64,000 bases of DNA from Astrocystis sublimbata (lineage: Eukaryota; Ascomycota; Sordariomycetes; Xylariales; Xylariaceae). Of the stretch, positions 1 to 11,306 are shown in pieces. The stretch covers positions 186,001-250,000 of the forward strand of contig JAJNNY010000004.1 in assembly GCA_022453515.1 (NCBI GenBank), read 5' to 3'. The first letter of the stretch is position 1; each line of letters opens with the position of its first letter. The notes beneath the pieces were generated by a model, which was given only the letters and a program-made list of their open reading frames with translations, had not been told where the DNA came from and made no database searches. Position numbers and translations under genes: made by a program.

Positions 1-699
1 GATACTGTCCGTTGGTTTCGCTGCAGCAAATTGTTTTATTTTTACTGCAGTGCCTGAGTCCATCTGCTACCCGATGACCCTATGCCTCTGTCATCCTCCT
101 AACCCCTCCACAAGTACCTAGATTGATCCCAATTGGCAATAGCGGCTTGCTGACAGGGGCAAATGTGGTATGTTCAGTTGGTCAGCGAGATCGGGAAGTG
201 CCTAAAGTGCCCTACATAGTACCTACCTAAACCTTGAACATTGGCCCAAGACAAGTAGTGCTATGTAAGTTCATCTCCAGGCTGTTCTAACAGTAATCGG
301 TCGTTCCACCTAACCTACCTAGGTTTGTCTTACGTTGAGAATGGGACGGAGGGGGCAGGATTTTGAGAAAAAAAAAAGAAAACCCTGACGACAAGCTCGA
401 GCTGCTAGTGGACAAAGCTCATTGGATGGCCCGGCGGGCGAGAACTCAGAACGCTTCCAACGCCTCTGCTGATCCTTGTCCGACTATTGATGATCGGCAC
501 TCCATCTCCCCATCAAACCGCGGACTACCCCGGGTTCTCTGACCGGCTCGGCAATACGCATGCAACGCATCCAATCCGCTCAACGGCCTCTATTTCACAT
601 CTTCAAATCTAATTATAAACACTAGGCAAGGCCCCCATCGCATCAAGCACTTGAAATCTATTCTTTTCGCGTGCCCGAAACGTACAGGCCTTGACCAAA
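1..699. other. Upstream region without a gene
   Basis: No coding segment is supported here. There is an A-run near 366-380, and a TATA-like AATTATAAAC near 610 lies about 90 bases before the first gene's ATG, so the right half probably holds that gene's promoter and leader. Confidence 0.5.
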
Positions 700-1794
700 A
701 TGGATGCCGCGTATAAGCAACATGCCAGCCAAGCGCGGCGAAAGAATCGCTCGTCCCACAATCTCAACCACCTCTCCCTCGCACCGATGACTACGAAGAT
801 GCCTCTGACCGACTCCGAGAACCTACCTGAACTCGTCGCTTCCCCTTTACATTATAACTCGTCCTACCTCCAGGGCAAGTCCGCGCCCACGACCCCTCGA
901 CTACTTCAGTCACCGTCACAAACACGATCGAACTCACCACGCCGACGCGCATCCATCTCCGACGCCGCAGGGCCATTATCGAAAAGCAAGTCTACAACAC
1001 ATCTCCACGTTCGGAAGGGAAGCCGCCATGCCGTTGGTAGCCTCACGCCTCGCCAGTCGCGTCGCCGTCACGGCGAGGACCAGCGGGCCGACAGCGACTG
1101 GATGCTGCGCATCGGAGCTCTGATCAGCTCCGAGACTCGCGAATCGAAGGGGCAGGCATGGCTTGTGTCGAAGGCCAGCTCGACTAGTCTCACGGGTATG
1201 CGGGACCCGGATGAGGAAGCATACGAACGGGAGCGAGCCCGAGAGAGAGAACTCGCCAGTTTGCGAAACAGCCGACGGGGCAGTGTGGCCGGCATCGACG
1301 AGGGCCTTGTGTCGCCGGGGAGCCGTTACGGCAGTCGCTCGCACAGTAGAGTCGGGAGCAGGAGCCGGCTCAAGACTCCTCTGGAGCGCATCGCCCAGGA
1401 CGGCTACTTTAGTCAGGAACTCATGCCGGAGAATATCCCAGGGCCAGATTTCGTGGGCCTGGACGAGAAGCTTGAAGCCTTTGAGATGGACACAACCAAA
1501 GCGGACGAGGCAACCGTTCGCAGGCTGGTCATGAGACCAGGCGGCGGCGGCGTGGGTGCATGGATGTGGTCCCTCTTCTCTGTCGAGGAAAACAACGAAG
1601 ACTCCGATGCGGCCGACGATGACATGACGGATGGTGAAACGGAGAGTCAAATTCCGCGCAGCGCAAGCACCATCGACTTTGAAGGACTCTCAAGACTCTC
1701 CGAGCCAGAGCTCCCACCCCCGAAAGCAGACGAGGGCAGTAGCTGGCAAGACGCCGCATGGCTTTTGAGTGTTGCCTCCAAGGTGCTTTTGTAA
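700..1794 (+). CDS. DUF3984-family fungal protein
   Basis: Single-exon gene for about 364 residues of unknown function. The ATG at 700 is the first in frame; the frame stays open a little upstream but has no earlier ATG. The N-terminus carries the conserved blocks NHLSLAPMTTK and GKSAPTTPRLL, which I recognise from the fungal family DUF3984. The rest is Ser/Arg-rich and probably largely disordered, with a better conserved patch around WMLRIGALI, an Arg/Glu-rich helix near residues 170-185, and a C-terminal patch GVGAWMWSLFSVEE followed by an acidic run. There is no signal peptide or membrane segment. Family assignment is from memory of the motifs; no molecular role is known to me. No gene is close enough to suggest joint transcription. 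Confidence 0.85.
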   Translation: MDAAYKQHASQARRKNRSSHNLNHLSLAPMTTKMPLTDSENLPELVASPLHYNSSYLQGKSAPTTPRLLQSPSQTRSNSPRRRASISDAAGPLSKSKSTTHLHVRKGSRHAVGSLTPRQSRRRHGEDQRADSDWMLRIGALISSETRESKGQAWLVSKASSTSLTGMRDPDEEAYERERARERELASLRNSRRGSVAGIDEGLVSPGSRYGSRSHSRVGSRSRLKTPLERIAQDGYFSQELMPENIPGPDFVGLDEKLEAFEMDTTKADEATVRRLVMRPGGGGVGAWMWSLFSVEENNEDSDAADDDMTDGETESQIPRSASTIDFEGLSRLSEPELPPPKADEGSSWQDAAWLLSVASKVLL

Positions 1795-4700
1795 GAGTTG
1801 GCACGAGACAGGAAATCACGACGTACTAGTACGATACACGACCACACAACCTAGTAATCGGGACCAATATACATGGTCCCAAAGATGAAGTGGTCGACCA
1901 AAAAGGGGGTTGTAGGAATTGGGAGAATACCTAGTAGCATAAGTCTGCCAATACCGTTCCTTGCCTTGCAACTGCTCCTTCCATCTCCCAATAGATGAGT
2001 TACCGCATGATGACCAGAATCCGTGCATGTGGACCCCTCCGCGACGGTCCGAGGTCGTGTAACCAGCCGTAGGAACACCAGGCATGCATACATGTAAATC
2101 GCGCCATCGTGGACAAACTCGACAGGATGATCCAAGTATTGCCGAGGTATCCCGAAGGATCAAGGTCATTCAAGTCATGTTGGTATTGTTCATACGCTCG
2201 CGCCCGAATCCCACCTGTCTCGCCTGTGACCATATCAGCCGCACCTATTTGTTTGTCCGAGAGCTCGTAACCAGTCGGCCTTGACTCTTGAGTCATAGCC
2301 TGCCTGCCCGCTGACGTGAGGGTAGAGCAGTGTGCGAGGTGTGGGCGGCCCAATGTCAGAGTGTTCCGTATTGGTGACCCCACTTGCCGAAGGCTCGAGG
2401 CCTTCCGGCTGCAGAAATGCGGTGGGGTTGGCGAGGGTTGGCAATGTCCAAATTCCGCTATGCTCTGTGTCTCCATAGGTCTAGTTGGCGAGAGTTGGGG
2501 CCGAGATCATGGTATTACTAGTGGACAATGCAACCCCCAGCAGGGTTTCCGTCTTGATTCAGGCATGCAGTGCTCCCCGCAGCTGCTGCCAGTTTCCTCC
2601 CCCCTCGTGGCCATGAGGCAGCAAAGCAAAAGTCCTGCTCAAACCCTCCTCTGCCACGAAAACCGCCGGTGGGATCGCTCGGGTCCTACTCGGTATTCTA
2701 CCCGACCTGGACCGTCACATTGTTCAATAACCCCGGGGGATGGGAGCCAGTGGTTTTCCTCTGGCTTTTACTCTATTGTGTGTGGGACGGGTTGCCAAAG
2801 CGGGATCTTGTCTGGTTGCCCGCCAGAGGTGACTATTTATCATAGGGCGTTTCTGGAACCAAGCCAGAAGCAAGCGTCAGGTGCAGATCCGGCTGAGCAC
2901 AATCCAAGGCATTACCGACTGAAAATGCCGACTGAGCTCGGGGGGCAGACACATCTGTCTACCTACCTACCTACCTACTTGAGCAGGTAGGGTTAATACT
3001 CCGACGGATCTGCCCACATGGATAGCAGTGCCGTACGTATTACCTACCTCATGTAGATACCTACCTATCTACATGTAGGTAACAGGTAATGTAATGTATG
3101 TAATCCATCCCGGGCAAGCTAGGTAGGTAGCCTTGCGCACATATCATCTACCACTGCGGTCGGTTGACTCCCGCTACCTTGGCTCGCTAAGCATGTAGCC
3201 TACACGTTGTTCTCTTGATTCGAATCATACGGGTCGGCTGGGGGTTCGGCGATATCTACCCCACTCCGAAATCTGTGTTAATAAAAAAACAACATCCCAC
3301 TTGCAATGACGTATGTCTCACACAGGGCTAGAAAACCCCGCTATGGGGCACCGGAGGCCATGTCACAGAGGGTCACCGTCTGCGATGCAGCCGCCAGCAG
3401 TCCGGTCCTTCTACGAGTACAGTTACAAAACGGGAGAGGTGATCCGTGAGAAAAGACGCGATGTCAACCACATACCTACCTCGTCAACATCGTATAATAG
3501 TAAATAGTAGTACGCTGTAGTAGTAGAGTGGTGCCGATCCCATCTAAAGTGTCAGAATGCGAAGCCTGAGAGTTCCGCAGTGTGGGTATGCATGCCTCTC
3601 GCCTCTGACGAGCGAGAGGACCCTGCATTCGGTGCGTGGCCGATGAGAGGGCTAAACGGGACTAGGTGGTTGGGTGTCATTGTGCCCAGGAACCATCCTT
3701 GTTCTTTGTTTAGATGATTGGCTACGGCCCTCCAACGGGTCAAATGGTACAGGCACCGCGACTGAACTGACACAGCTAGTAGTGCCCAGCCTGATGGCTG
3801 CTTTTGCAACCCTAACAGGAGGAGACTGGTCGGTAATCCGACCGTCGTTCTCGTGGGCTGTTGACCCGAACCACTCGACACTCGCTCGCTGCATGGCATG
3901 GCTGGTTTGGGCAGCCGAGCAGCTGAGCTATGCAGCGCAACTGCTTGTGTTTGGTGTTTGTGATGTGATCCAGACCAGCATTAGATTAGACTTCCATCTT
4001 CAACGGCCTGTGAAAGCATAGTAATCCTGCTGGATTGGTGTCGTCTTGTTCTGCTCGTGATCGGACGTGGCATGGGCGGGCTTCCGATACGGTGATAGGA
4101 ATAATTGACGCCGGCTGTGAGGAGCAATTACTCATGTGTTGAGCGTCGATCGCTCCCTTTGCGATCTAGGTAACTCTGGAACCATGCATTAAGCTACCTT
4201 ATTTGACGTGTTCGCATCATGCCAGTGCAGGACTAGAGATCAGAAGCTTCCGAGGAGCATGCCGAACATCCTTTGACAGCTTTTGCCTGCAAGTTGGCGC
4301 ATGGGCGTACCTAGCATCGCAAAGCTGGCTAGGGCGGCAGCGGGAAGGATTCGCAAAGTTCATTAAACACGGTTCAAACACACCATGAAGCAAAAGGACG
4401 TGCTGTTCGAATGTGAGCTGGCAGGTTAACGCATAGATATGCCCAGGTAAAACAGATGGAAACGACCGGGAATACGTAACTGGCGGGCCTGCGGGACTAG
4501 TTGTCTATGCACGTACTTATGGTTGTAGTAGGTATGGTGTTGAGTCCAGCATGGGATGAACACGGAGATGTTCAAATTTTTGTGTATGTAAGGTTAGGTA
4601 GGTAGGTATGGACTGGGTGTTGATCGATGTCTAGCACTGAAGCTACACACAGCCAAGAGACCATACCTGAAGTAGCCGTGACGGGGAAGAGACAAAAAGA

Positions 4701-6221
4701 TATCAGACAAAGTACGGTGACAGCCGAGACAGCAGTCGAGCAATACTTTGCCGCCCCTGCCTGCCCGCAAGTGACTACTGTCGATCTCGGACAGCCGCTT
4801 CTATCACAGGATCATGCGACAAGGTTCGTCGCAATGATTCGGGAGGTTGACTTGAGGCTGACGACCAACTGACTTATGGTTTCGTTTGGAATATTCCACG
4901 CATCCCGATATCACAGGCGAGAAGGTATGGAACCGCAACCGAAGCATTGTCGAAGCATTGTAGGGCTTGCTTCACTTCAAATGCTCGTTGATTTACATAT
5001 TGAAGATTCCCCTAGGCAGTAACCACAAGGCGACCCAAGTGTTCAGCTAGGGGCCACCCTGCCTGGCATCCTGGATACATAGGTAGGTAGTGACGTAGTT
5101 GTGCCGCCCAAGGGCACACGGATAGCAATAGTACGGGTTGGCTCTCGAGCTAATTTCTCCTTTGCGCTTTACGTCTGCTGTCTACTGCGCATTTGTACAA
5201 TGCTAACTTTGCGAGATGGCTACCTCCTAGTAAGTACCAGGTAGTCGGTGATGCCATCCCCGGACCCTTGACATTTTTGGGCCCCTCTGTCTTTTCCTCC
5301 TCACCATCCTCCCCGTGCCTCCATCGACAGACCGCGTATAGCTTTTATGATACTCCCTATCCTGGCCACCCTGACCTTGCTACTGAATAGGTAGTCAGAC
5401 AGCCTTTTGGCTCATAGCTTTTGCTGTCTGATCTGATCATTTGCTAGCCACCATCCTTCCACCCACCCGTGCTATCACCACAGCAACTTCACCACTTACC
5501 ACTTCCATTCCGAAGGCACTAAATTCTAATTATCATCGAGGTAAGGCCTTTTTTTTTTCTTCTTCTTTGGTCCCCGGAACTCGCGCCGACAAGCGAACCT
5601 TGGGATCCCAGGACTGGTCAACAACACTGTGTGCAATGCTCATCCACAACTGATTGTGCCCCCTCATCGGCGTGCCTGGACCTGGACCTGGTATGCCTGG
5701 ACTTTGCCAACATAGGCACCCGGCGGTGCAAATCCCACCATCACTACCACCTCTCCTCTACTGTCTCTTTTTCCCTCCTCACAGTCCACTGCGTCCACTG
5801 CAACCTAATACCAGCGAGGCACACGCTCCCTGACCATATCTACCTACATATTACGTACGATACTTCAATGCGAGTAGTTGATAGCCCCCACTTGGCTACA
5901 TCACCAGGCGCCCTCCTAATCGTTGCTAGGTATTTTACAGCATGCCTAGCTGATTAAAGTTGTCAGCATTCTCACACCACCCACACGACACAGCTCTTCG
6001 TCAAATTCCACCCTAAAAATCACCCCATCGTTGTCTTTGCTGCCCTGGCTGTTCTTTTTACCTTGGATCCCGTAAGCCACGTTACTTGCAACCCCCACTA
6101 CGTTGGTCGCGCGCGCTTGGGGTTTACAAGCATTTCATCTAGCCTAACCCACCTTTTTCCCAGCCCGCCCTCTGATCTCATCTGATTAACCAGCGCTGCT
6201 TGTCCGTCAGCCAGCACGAAG
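1795..6221. other. 4.4 kb region without a convincing gene
   Basis: Open frames here are short, overlap on both strands and match no family I know. The region holds TACC/GGTA repeats (near 2960-2990, 3041-3126, 4598-4610). From about 5400 to 6200 it is pyrimidine-rich with a T-run at 5549-5558; this looks like the promoter and long leader of the downstream phosphotransfer gene. One 81-codon frame at 4627-4872 starts with ATG but has no recognisable feature. Confidence 0.5.
3041..3126. repeat. TACC repeats around a perfect inverted repeat
   Basis: CATGTAGATA (3050-3059) is repeated as its exact reverse complement at 3066-3075, with a 6-base spacer, and is flanked by TACC/GGTA units. It could form a hairpin. 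No function is known. Confidence 0.6.
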
Positions 6222-6898
6222 ATGGCCAGCAAGGACCAGGTATGTGATGCCGGGCACAGAATCTGTGATTATTCCGGTAGCCTAGGTTGCGATTAACGTG
6301 ATCGAAGAACGACAGCAGCCATGACGCGAACATGCCCGATCTGGGCGATGCCATTGATACTCTCGTATTCAGTCAGATTCTAGAAATGGACGATAGCGAA
6401 GAAGACCGAGAATTTAGCAAGTCCATTGTCTACGGCTTCTTCGAGCAGGCGGAGGAGACGTTTGAAAAGATGGATACAGCTCTGTAAGCTTGCTTCTTTC
6501 TACCCAGACCAACAAAACGACTGTCACTGCTTGACCTGCTCAAGACTTCAGCATCCGCTGCCGTTCTCCCGTTGTCTTTTTTATTTTAATTTTCTTAGTT
6601 GCACTCGTCCAAAAAGCAACCGCTAACTCTTGGCGAAATCTGAAGCGAAGCAAAAGATTTAGATGAGCTGTACCGTCTTGGGCACTTCCTGAAGGGCTCG
6701 TCCGCTACAGTTGGTCTTACCAAAGTTAAAGACAGTTGTGAGAAGATACAACGTTACGGCAAGAAAGAAAACGTCGACGGCAGTCCTGAGCCAAACGAGG
6801 ACCTCTGCCTGTCGCGCATCAAGACAACCCTCAGCACCGTGAAATCCGAATATGCCGATGCGGAGAAGACCCTGAAGAACTTCTTTAACGACACCTAA
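6222..6898 (+). CDS. ypd1: Histidine phosphotransfer protein Ypd1
   Basis: Phosphorelay intermediate that passes phosphate from hybrid histidine kinases to response regulators such as Ssk1 and Skn7 in osmotic and oxidative stress signalling. Exons are 6222-6239, 6308-6483 and 6646-6898, giving about 148 residues, close to the size of known fungal Ypd1 proteins. The HPt core is clear: FSQILEMDD, EFSKSIVYGFFEQAE, then LGHFLKGSSATVGLTKV, where His78 is the predicted phospho-accepting residue and the KGSS segment shapes the site. Intron 2 (162 nt) has a GTAAGC donor and a CTAAC branch site, and its splice restores LEAKDLDELYRLGHF. Exon 1 is only 18 nt; its acceptor (GAAG) is less typical, so the first six residues are less certain and translation could instead begin at the ATG at 6332. 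Confidence 0.93.
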
Positions 6899-8069
6899 TG
6901 CATTGCCTGGAGACAAGGGCCGATTTGCTTACAGCCTCGCGTATTGCTATCAAACGCCTGTGTTTTCATATACAACAAACTATAGAGATCGCTCGAACAT
7001 CACGAGAAATAAAGGCTGTTCGGGATGATAGCAGCAGGTCGACAACCTGAACTTCTATGAGGCCCTAAATATCCCTGGCACCAGCGCTTGTTCCGCTGCT
7101 GCCTTTATTGTATAGAGGACACCAAGTGTCCACGGCACCCTGCGAGGAAGGCAATGTGGTAGTGCTCAAGCGCTCGATCGGCTAGCACTTGGAACTACAA
7201 CATTGGGGAATAGCATGGCTTATGAGGTAGAGCAAAGACGCTGTTGGGGATGTACGAAGACGAAATGCACTCTTTTAACACAACGTGGATTGGTATTGTC
7301 ATTTCTCGAGATACCTTGTGCTATGACGCTGCTCCTTGGTGGGCGGGTGCCAGCCCAGTGACGACATATGACGTCGCTTGCAGAAAATGCCACTGCCATA
7401 CGTGTGGAACAGCCTCGTGTCAGACGGGTTTCCATTCTTAGTCATGCATGCGATGTAGCAATTCGCTGCGGCAGTGAAGCTTCTCAGTGTCTAATATGCA
7501 CGGCTTGCGGGGATCCCGAGAAGACAACCTTATTAGTAGTAGGTCGGACTTGCATGAGTTAGGGCTGAATCAATGTCAAGTCCTATGCCACCGTGTATTT
7601 ACATGCACTTTCTTCTTCAGATTTGCTTTGTGAATCTCACCTGTCCACACAGAATCTGCCGAATGTGGCAATCAGTCGGACCCCTGCCTCGTCCAACATC
7701 GGCATCTCACACATGCCATACCACGTCCACTGGACGGATAGACGAGGTCTGCATGCAGTCTGGGGTTGAGATGAACTCACGCTGCTTGTACAAGTTCGAA
7801 AAATCCTCACAAAGCTGCAAAGTCTTGCGAGTTGCGAATTGAATTGACAGGTCGATCGGCCCATTACAGTACTCCCCATAATCTACCTACCTACGCACCC
7901 CACTCACGCTCCTCTCAAGTCGGTGCGTTGCGGCAATGCGGCTACTTCGTCTGCATGTCATTGCGCATGGTATGTGGCTATTTGGTTGGCCAACTAACTA
8001 ACTTCAAGGCTTCAAGGTTACCCGGGGCTTGAGTCGGCTAACCGTTCAACAGAGGTTGCTCCTTGGGAC
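6899..8069. other. Intergenic, no gene seen
   Basis: The first part is probably the 3' end of the Ypd1 transcript. Open frames between 7220 and 7880 overlap on opposite strands and show no family motif. Confidence 0.5.
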
Positions 8070-8953
8070 ATGCCTCCGCGACCGTTACCGACGCACTTCT
8101 TGTGCATACCTTTGGTCACTGCAGCAGCCCGGCAACAGCTCTCTGCCAGTCTCTCTTCCTTCAAGGCAGATGTCACCAGTTCCGATAGTTTCGGTGTCCC
8201 AGATGGAGCCAGCAAGTAGCCCCTGTGCTTTGGCCACCCTTGTGCTTCAGATCAGTCGCTTTCATGAGATTGAAGGCGCCCGCGTGGTCTTGCATGAGGT
8301 GCAAATACCCTGATATCCCAAGGGTCGTACAATATTGCAGATGATGGCTATCGCTAACCCTGGGTCACGCAGTCCGGCCGATTGGGACGCTACATCTCAC
8401 GCTCGGCGTAATGAGCTTCCCCAGAAACGAGGGGCTTGAGGGTGCTGTCACTCTACTCAAAACGCTGATACCGCAACAAATGCTTTCGGACATTCGCCGC
8501 GGACCAGCCCCAGCCCAGCACGAAGCAGGAGAAGATGGGCCGCCCGGTCCTATTTCTCACCCGCTATCGGTAACTCTCAAGGGCTTGCATACGATGCAGT
8601 CCGCAGCGAAGGCCTCGGTGTTGTACGCACCGCCACTCGACGAGGACGGCCTCTTGACCCAATTTTGCAGAAAGCTGCAGTCGATATTCCAGGACGCTGA
8701 GCTGATGGTGGAGGATACCCGTCCATTGCTGCTGCATGCTACGATTCTGAATACGATATATGTCAAGGGCAGAAAAGGCAAGAAGAGCGAGAAACTCTGG
8801 ATCGACGCCCGCCAGATACTGGACAGGTACGACGACTACGTGTGGATGGAGAACGTGCCCATAGAGAAGATTGCGATATGTAAGATGGGCGCGAAGAAGC
8901 TCGAAGATGGGGATGAAGCCTACGAGGTCGAGGCCGAGATCGATATGATCTGA
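8070..8953 (+). CDS. 2H-phosphoesterase, AKAP7/2'-5' RNA ligase-like protein
   Basis: Predicted member of the 2H phosphoesterase superfamily (AKAP7-like domain), enzymes or RNA-binding proteins acting on 2',3'-cyclic phosphates or 2'-5' linkages. Exons are 8070-8211 and 8373-8953, giving 240 residues. The start PRPLPTHFLCIPLV and both signature motifs are present: HLTL (His55, Thr57) just after the splice and HATI (His169, Thr171) near the end, so the catalytic pair looks intact. The intron (161 nt) begins with GCAAGT rather than GT and ends CACGCAG, with a CTAAC branch site at 8354-8358. Only this GC-AG splice joins GVPDGA to IRPIGTLHLTLG in frame; GT donors nearby give the wrong phase or cut into the conserved block. 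The substrate cannot be told from sequence. Confidence 0.88.
8212..8372 (+). other. GC-AG intron
   Basis: Intron of the AKAP7-like gene with the consensus rare donor A|GCAAGT, a CTAAC branch site and a CAG acceptor. It is supported by phase and by the continuity of the HLTL block. Confidence 0.8.
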
Positions 8954-9873
8954 ACCTGCCATCAAACTCGATTAGGGACACCAGCTTCGTGGACTATCAC
9001 TTACATGAGATGTACCATTATTGACACTGCACGGGGCGTGACTCGCAGACTCAACCTTGAAACTACTGCCGAGAATTGTACCTCTTTATGTTACCTCACA
9101 CTGCCCAAGTACTACATACATGCAGACGGGTAACATATTTCACCACTGTGTTCGCACGTTGGCAGATGGAGGTTAGGTATCCGAGGCATCCATGATTGCT
9201 GCAAGTGCTGGGATAGCTTGAACTCTGGCCGTTCGGCCCTCTGGTTGGGTCGCATGCAATTGGCCTAATCCTCATGAGTCCTAGATACGAGTAGGTACCT
9301 TGGATACCTAACCCTCCCGTCTACTGTAAAGGAACTCTACAATGGGGCGCCATGTTTAAGCTTGAACAGCTCATAGCTTTACCAGTTAATCACTGACTGT
9401 GATTAGTTTAAACTGGGAAAAGAAGATCACGGCTAGCCAGATTATGTATCATATTCTTCATACTGCGTGTTAGGGCTACATTGGCTGCTCGGGGGTACCT
9501 GCCATGTACCTTCTAGGTACTTGACATGGCCGACGTACAAGGAGGCACAGTGAACCTGGTCCAGTGGATGGGGCTTTCGCGTCCCTCGCTGACTGCTCCT
9601 AGCCGACCTCGCCGACATTATGTCCTCTCTCGATCCTTCTCGCGACCTCGTTTCCGTGCTGTCAACCAACACCGTGTTCACATGATTCTAACGGGTTTTC
9701 CGAGCAGGCACCGATCTACGAACCTGCCGGTCCCTTCGTGGTGAAGCACAGGCACTTTCGGGAACAACGTAACCTCAGATCTCGAGAAGCATGGACCAGT
9801 CCTGACTGCATACATCGATCTTGCTTACGATTTCATTGCCATCTGCCCGCGATAGCTTCATCACCTCAGCATC
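8954..9873. other. Intergenic, no gene seen
   Basis: Holds short GGTA repeats (near 9290-9310 and 9500-9525) but no coding segment I can support. The right end should contain the promoter of the coiled-coil gene. Confidence 0.5.
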
Positions 9874-11306
9874 ATGAATGTGCCAGACAAGCGGAAAAGC
9901 GCTGCCCATTCTATCCGTAGCTCGGTCTCGTCGCGGAGCGGCGGCAATATAATTGCCGCCCCTCCTCGCGCACAGTTTATCCGCCCGCCATCAACATCGA
10001 CGTCTCCGCCAGGCGAGAAGGACACTTCGCTTGAACGAGCTGACTCTGTTGGTGGCAAGGATTCCGGTGCAGCACACACGGCGAAAGAGCGGGAGAAAGC
10101 CCTGCAAGACAAGATTGCAGAGCTGAAGCGTGACCTCGCCGACAACGAAGCCAACTTCACCCACACGCTTGATCAGCTGTCGCAGAACGAGAGCGAGACG
10201 TCAAACTACTGGCAAAGTAGATGCTCGAGTCTGAATCAGCAGTTTCTCCGTGCTGACACAGAGCTCCGCGTTCTCCGCACAGAGGTTGATGTGAGGGTGG
10301 CTGAGAAGATAGAGCTTTGTGAAGAGTATGAACTTCTGCACGAGAAGCTTGGTGAACGAGACAGCGAGATTCGCTCGCTGCGCACTCAGATCAGCGGACT
10401 CAAGCAGTGGGTAAGCACCAACACAAAGAAGAGTGATCAGACAAGTGATGAGGAATTTGGGGACACAATTGCGAAGCTCCGGAATGGGCTCCAGAACTGG
10501 GCAGTTTCGCATTTTAGAAAATCAAGTTTTGGTACGACGCCCTGTCGCCTGCGTGCATCACGAGGACCGCGCTGACTTGCGGTAGATCTCAGTAAAGCGG
10601 ATCAGACCGTCATAGACGACCTCGGCAGCTTGGTGCCCATGTACGAGGAGCTTGCCGTCAGCCAGACCAAAGCAGCTTTCTTACAGTCCATTGTCTCCAG
10701 CATCCTGGTGGAAATGATCTTCGATGCATACTTCGTTGGCCTTCCCGACACACAAGCAGCTCAGCTCAGTCAGATAGAGCAGTATTTAGTAGGCCTCAGT
10801 ACGTGCTCTTCTCTGGCTTGTCCAACAAATCTCTGACCTCGACTGCAGGTTCGACCGAAGCTGTGAATGAGTGGAGGGCAATGACCTTGACCATGCTTCG
10901 AAAGGAGTGTGCCTCTAAGATGCAACAAGAGACTGACGATGTCATACGCAATGTTATGTCGAGAATAAATCGCATCGTCAATAACATTACAGACGCAAGA
11001 GGAACGGAGGCACGAGATCAGGCTTTGAAATTCTTGGTAACTAACTCTACAAACTTGGCAAGACTGTTGGTTGCGCAGAAAGCTTTGTTTGAGGTGACAA
11101 TGCCGAAAATACTACCGTACCAAAGGGTAATATTTGAACCTGACTTTATGGATCACATTGGCGAAGAAGACGAAGACAGTCTCGCGTCTCGAGAGTTGCT
11201 TTGCGTCACGTTTCCGGGCATAATCAAGACTGGCGATGAAAACGGTAGGCATCTCCAGTATCGGAATGTCATTGCCAAAGCAACAGTTCTTTGCAGTCCA
11301 GAATGA
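9874..11306 (+). CDS. Conserved fungal coiled-coil protein, function unknown
   Basis: Three exons (9874-10531, 10586-10798, 10849-11306) joined by introns of 54 and 50 nt with GTACGA/GTACGT donors and TAG/CAG acceptors, giving 442 residues. The N-terminal 70 residues are Ser/Pro-rich; residues about 70-190 are strongly coiled coil (KAQ/E-rich heptads such as REKALQDKIAELKRDLA). After the first splice comes a helical C-terminal part with SLVPMYEELAVSQ, STEAVNEWRAMTLTMLRKE and a last block SRELLCVTFPGIIKTGDE. I remember similar layouts in uncharacterised ascomycete proteins but know no named domain or role. There is no signal peptide or membrane helix. The end at 11306 (LCSPE then TGA) needs no further splice. 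Confidence 0.82.

Noticed and set aside
4627..4872. 81-codon ATG frame in the gene-poor region
   Set aside because: Simple composition, no family motif, no splice context; listed only as a note.
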